DNA of 64,000 bases from Phenylobacterium sp. (lineage in GTDB: Bacteria; Pseudomonadota; Alphaproteobacteria; Caulobacterales; Caulobacteraceae). Shown piece by piece: positions 63,045 to 64,000 of this stretch. The notes under the pieces are model-generated. The model searched no databases and was not told the origin of the DNA. It worked only from the letters and a program-made list of their open reading frames with translations. The stretch is taken from NCBI RefSeq assembly GCF_030680185.1, contig NZ_JAUXVZ010000062.1, positions 62,001 to 126,000 of the forward strand. The letters run 5' to 3'. The translations under genes were made by a program, and so were the position numbers. Position 1 is the first letter of the stretch. Each line of letters begins with the position of its first letter.

Positions 63045-63160
63045 TGTCCTAGACAAGTTTTACTACTGTAAAATAACTTTCATACTTGGCTTGTTGTCGC
63101 CAATTCGGCTTTCGAATACCCAATGCATAGGACGAATACAACATTTTACTTACTTGTCGA
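63045..63160. promoter_or_regulatory. phnF/phnG divergent control region with palindromes
   Basis: TGTC-CTA-GACA (63045-63055) is a perfect dyad of the GTCTAGAC style used by HutC-type GntR proteins. TTTTAC-TACT-GTAAAA (63058-63073) is a second perfect dyad. ACTTGTCGAGG (63152-63162) inversely repeats the ACTTGTCTAGG read on the minus strand near 63048-63058, placing one copy beside each gene. Which is the PhnF site cannot be told from sequence alone. Confidence 0.5.
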
Positions 63161-63168
63161 GGTGAGAC

Positions 63169-63642
63169 ATGCCGGCTGAACCGGTCAACGAGACGGCGAA
63201 CGACGAGCGCCGCAATTGGTTGTCCATCCTGGCCAAGGCGCAGCCGGCCGAGGTGAGCGCCGCCTGGGACACCCTGTCGCAGCCCCCGGCCTATTCGGCG
63301 CTCCGCGCGCCGGAGACCGGCCTGGTTCTGGTGCGGGGCCGCATGGGCGGCGCCGGCGACGCCTTCAACATGGGTGAGATGACCGTCACCCGTGCGGCGG
63401 TGCGTCTGGAGAGCGGCGAGACCGGCATCGGCTACGTCGCCGGCCGCGATCGCCGCCACGCCGAACTGGCCGCGGCCGTCGACGCCATGATGCAGGCCCC
63501 GGCGCTTCGCCCGACGGTCGAGGGCGCCGTGGTCGCCAAGCTGGCCCGCGCCCAGGCCGAGCGGCGCGACACCGCCGCCCGCAAGGCCGCCGCCACCAAG
63601 GTCGACTTCTTCACCATGGTTCGCACCCGAGGCCCCCAATGA
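63169..63642 (+). CDS. phnG: C-P lyase subunit PhnG
   Basis: 157 residues, ATG preceded by GAGGTGAG. Family segments: RRNWLSILAKAQPAEVSAAW, VLVRGRMGGAGDAFNMGEMT, VTRAAVRLESGETGIGYVAG and RDRRHAELAAAVDAMMQ. PhnG is part of the PhnGHIJ carbon-phosphorus lyase core. It overlaps phnH by four bases (ATGA). Confidence 0.96.
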   Translation: MPAEPVNETANDERRNWLSILAKAQPAEVSAAWDTLSQPPAYSALRAPETGLVLVRGRMGGAGDAFNMGEMTVTRAAVRLESGETGIGYVAGRDRRHAELAAAVDAMMQAPALRPTVEGAVVAKLARAQAERRDTAARKAAATKVDFFTMVRTRGPQ

Positions 63643-64000
63643 GCGTCGCCACCCTCGATCTCAGCCGCATCGCCCCGGCCTTCGCCGATCCGGTTCGTGA
63701 GAGCCAGGCGGTGTTCCGCGAGGTCATGGAATCCGTGGCCCGCCCCGGCCGCATCACCCGCTTCGACCGCGCGCCCCAGGCTCCGACCGGGCTCAGCAAG
63801 GCCGCCGGCGCCGTGGCCCTGACCCTGTTCGACTTCGAGACCCTGGTCTGGCTCGACCCGGCGCTCGCCGAGTCAGAGGCCGAAGCCTGGCTCCGCTTCC
63901 ACTGCGGCTGCCCGCTGACCACCGACGCTCAGAGCGCGGCCTTCGCCATCGTCACCGACATGGCCAAGGCCCCGAACCTGGCGGCTTTCAACCAGGGCGA
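63639..64000 (+). CDS. phnH: C-P lyase subunit PhnH, 3' end cut by window edge
   Basis: 120 codons are visible from the ATG at 63639 and remain open at base 64000. The N-terminal family pattern is FADPVRESQAVFREVMESVA, RPGRITRF, then AVALTLFDFETLVWLDPALA and WLRFHCGCPLTTDAQSAAFA. PhnH bridges the PhnGHIJ core as a dimer. phnI and phnJ are expected just beyond the window. Confidence 0.94.
   Translation, partial: MSVATLDLSRIAPAFADPVRESQAVFREVMESVARPGRITRFDRAPQAPTGLSKAAGAVALTLFDFETLVWLDPALAESEAEAWLRFHCGCPLTTDAQSAAFAIVTDMAKAPNLAAFNQG

Overview
The window is a chromosomal segment of a GC-rich alphaproteobacterium. Very high GC, long antisense open frames, two large TonB-dependent receptors, a bactofilin, HDFNN-type hybrid kinases and a Pcm-TolC gene pair all point to Caulobacterales (a Caulobacter or Phenylobacterium relative). 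This assignment is inference from gene content; no rRNA gene is present. I see no integrase, transposase, CRISPR array or rRNA, and no gene-free stretch above 300 bases. The largest intergenic gaps are at about 7806-8033 and 38677-38898.

Layout. 1-3843: a 5'-complete tolC cut by the left edge, a degenerate PCMT-family protein, tRNA-Cys(GCA), a methyltransferase, a YjdM-like protein, a small secreted protein and a Gre factor. 3881-7805: a tightly overlapping lipid-glycosylation operon (GT2, ArnT-like GT, VTT-domain membrane protein) and a spermidine-synthase-like protein. 8034-10850: a putative zinc-linked ABC module (secreted protein, ATPase, FtsX-like permease with a histidine-rich loop, DUF3299) behind a Zur-box-like palindrome.

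10918-21411: a nitronate monooxygenase, then a sulfide/persulfide island. It holds an SQR-like flavoprotein, TrxC and DUF2892 on the minus strand; rhodanese, RND adaptor, RND pump and a SqrR/BigR-like ArsR sensor on the plus strand; then TauE plus a methyltransferase divergent from an ETHE1-like dioxygenase. Both divergent promoter regions carry related AT-rich operator-like sites.

21502-32411: an eight-gene chemosensory operon resembling Wsp-type clusters (CheW, CheR-TPR, CheW, MCP, CheA-REC, CheB), but ending in two hybrid histidine kinases rather than a diguanylate cyclase. 32405-34029: a flavodoxin-like protein and a heme-oxygenase-like diiron candidate. 34045-40713: a TonB receptor flanked by two exported hydrolases.

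40831-45052: a probable low-oxygen module (UspA, DUF883-like protein, OmpW, AckA, Pta) with two FNR/FixK boxes. 45123-53757: an acidic protein, a beta-oxidation operon (FadE, thiolase, FadJ/FadB-like, acetyl-CoA hydrolase) and a bactofilin. 53765-60278: a patatin lipoprotein, a LysR/pirin/WrbA unit and a second TonB receptor with a strong terminator. 60390-64000: a phosphonate C-P lyase locus (EEP hydrolase, PhnM, PhnF divergent from PhnG and PhnH, the last cut by the right edge).
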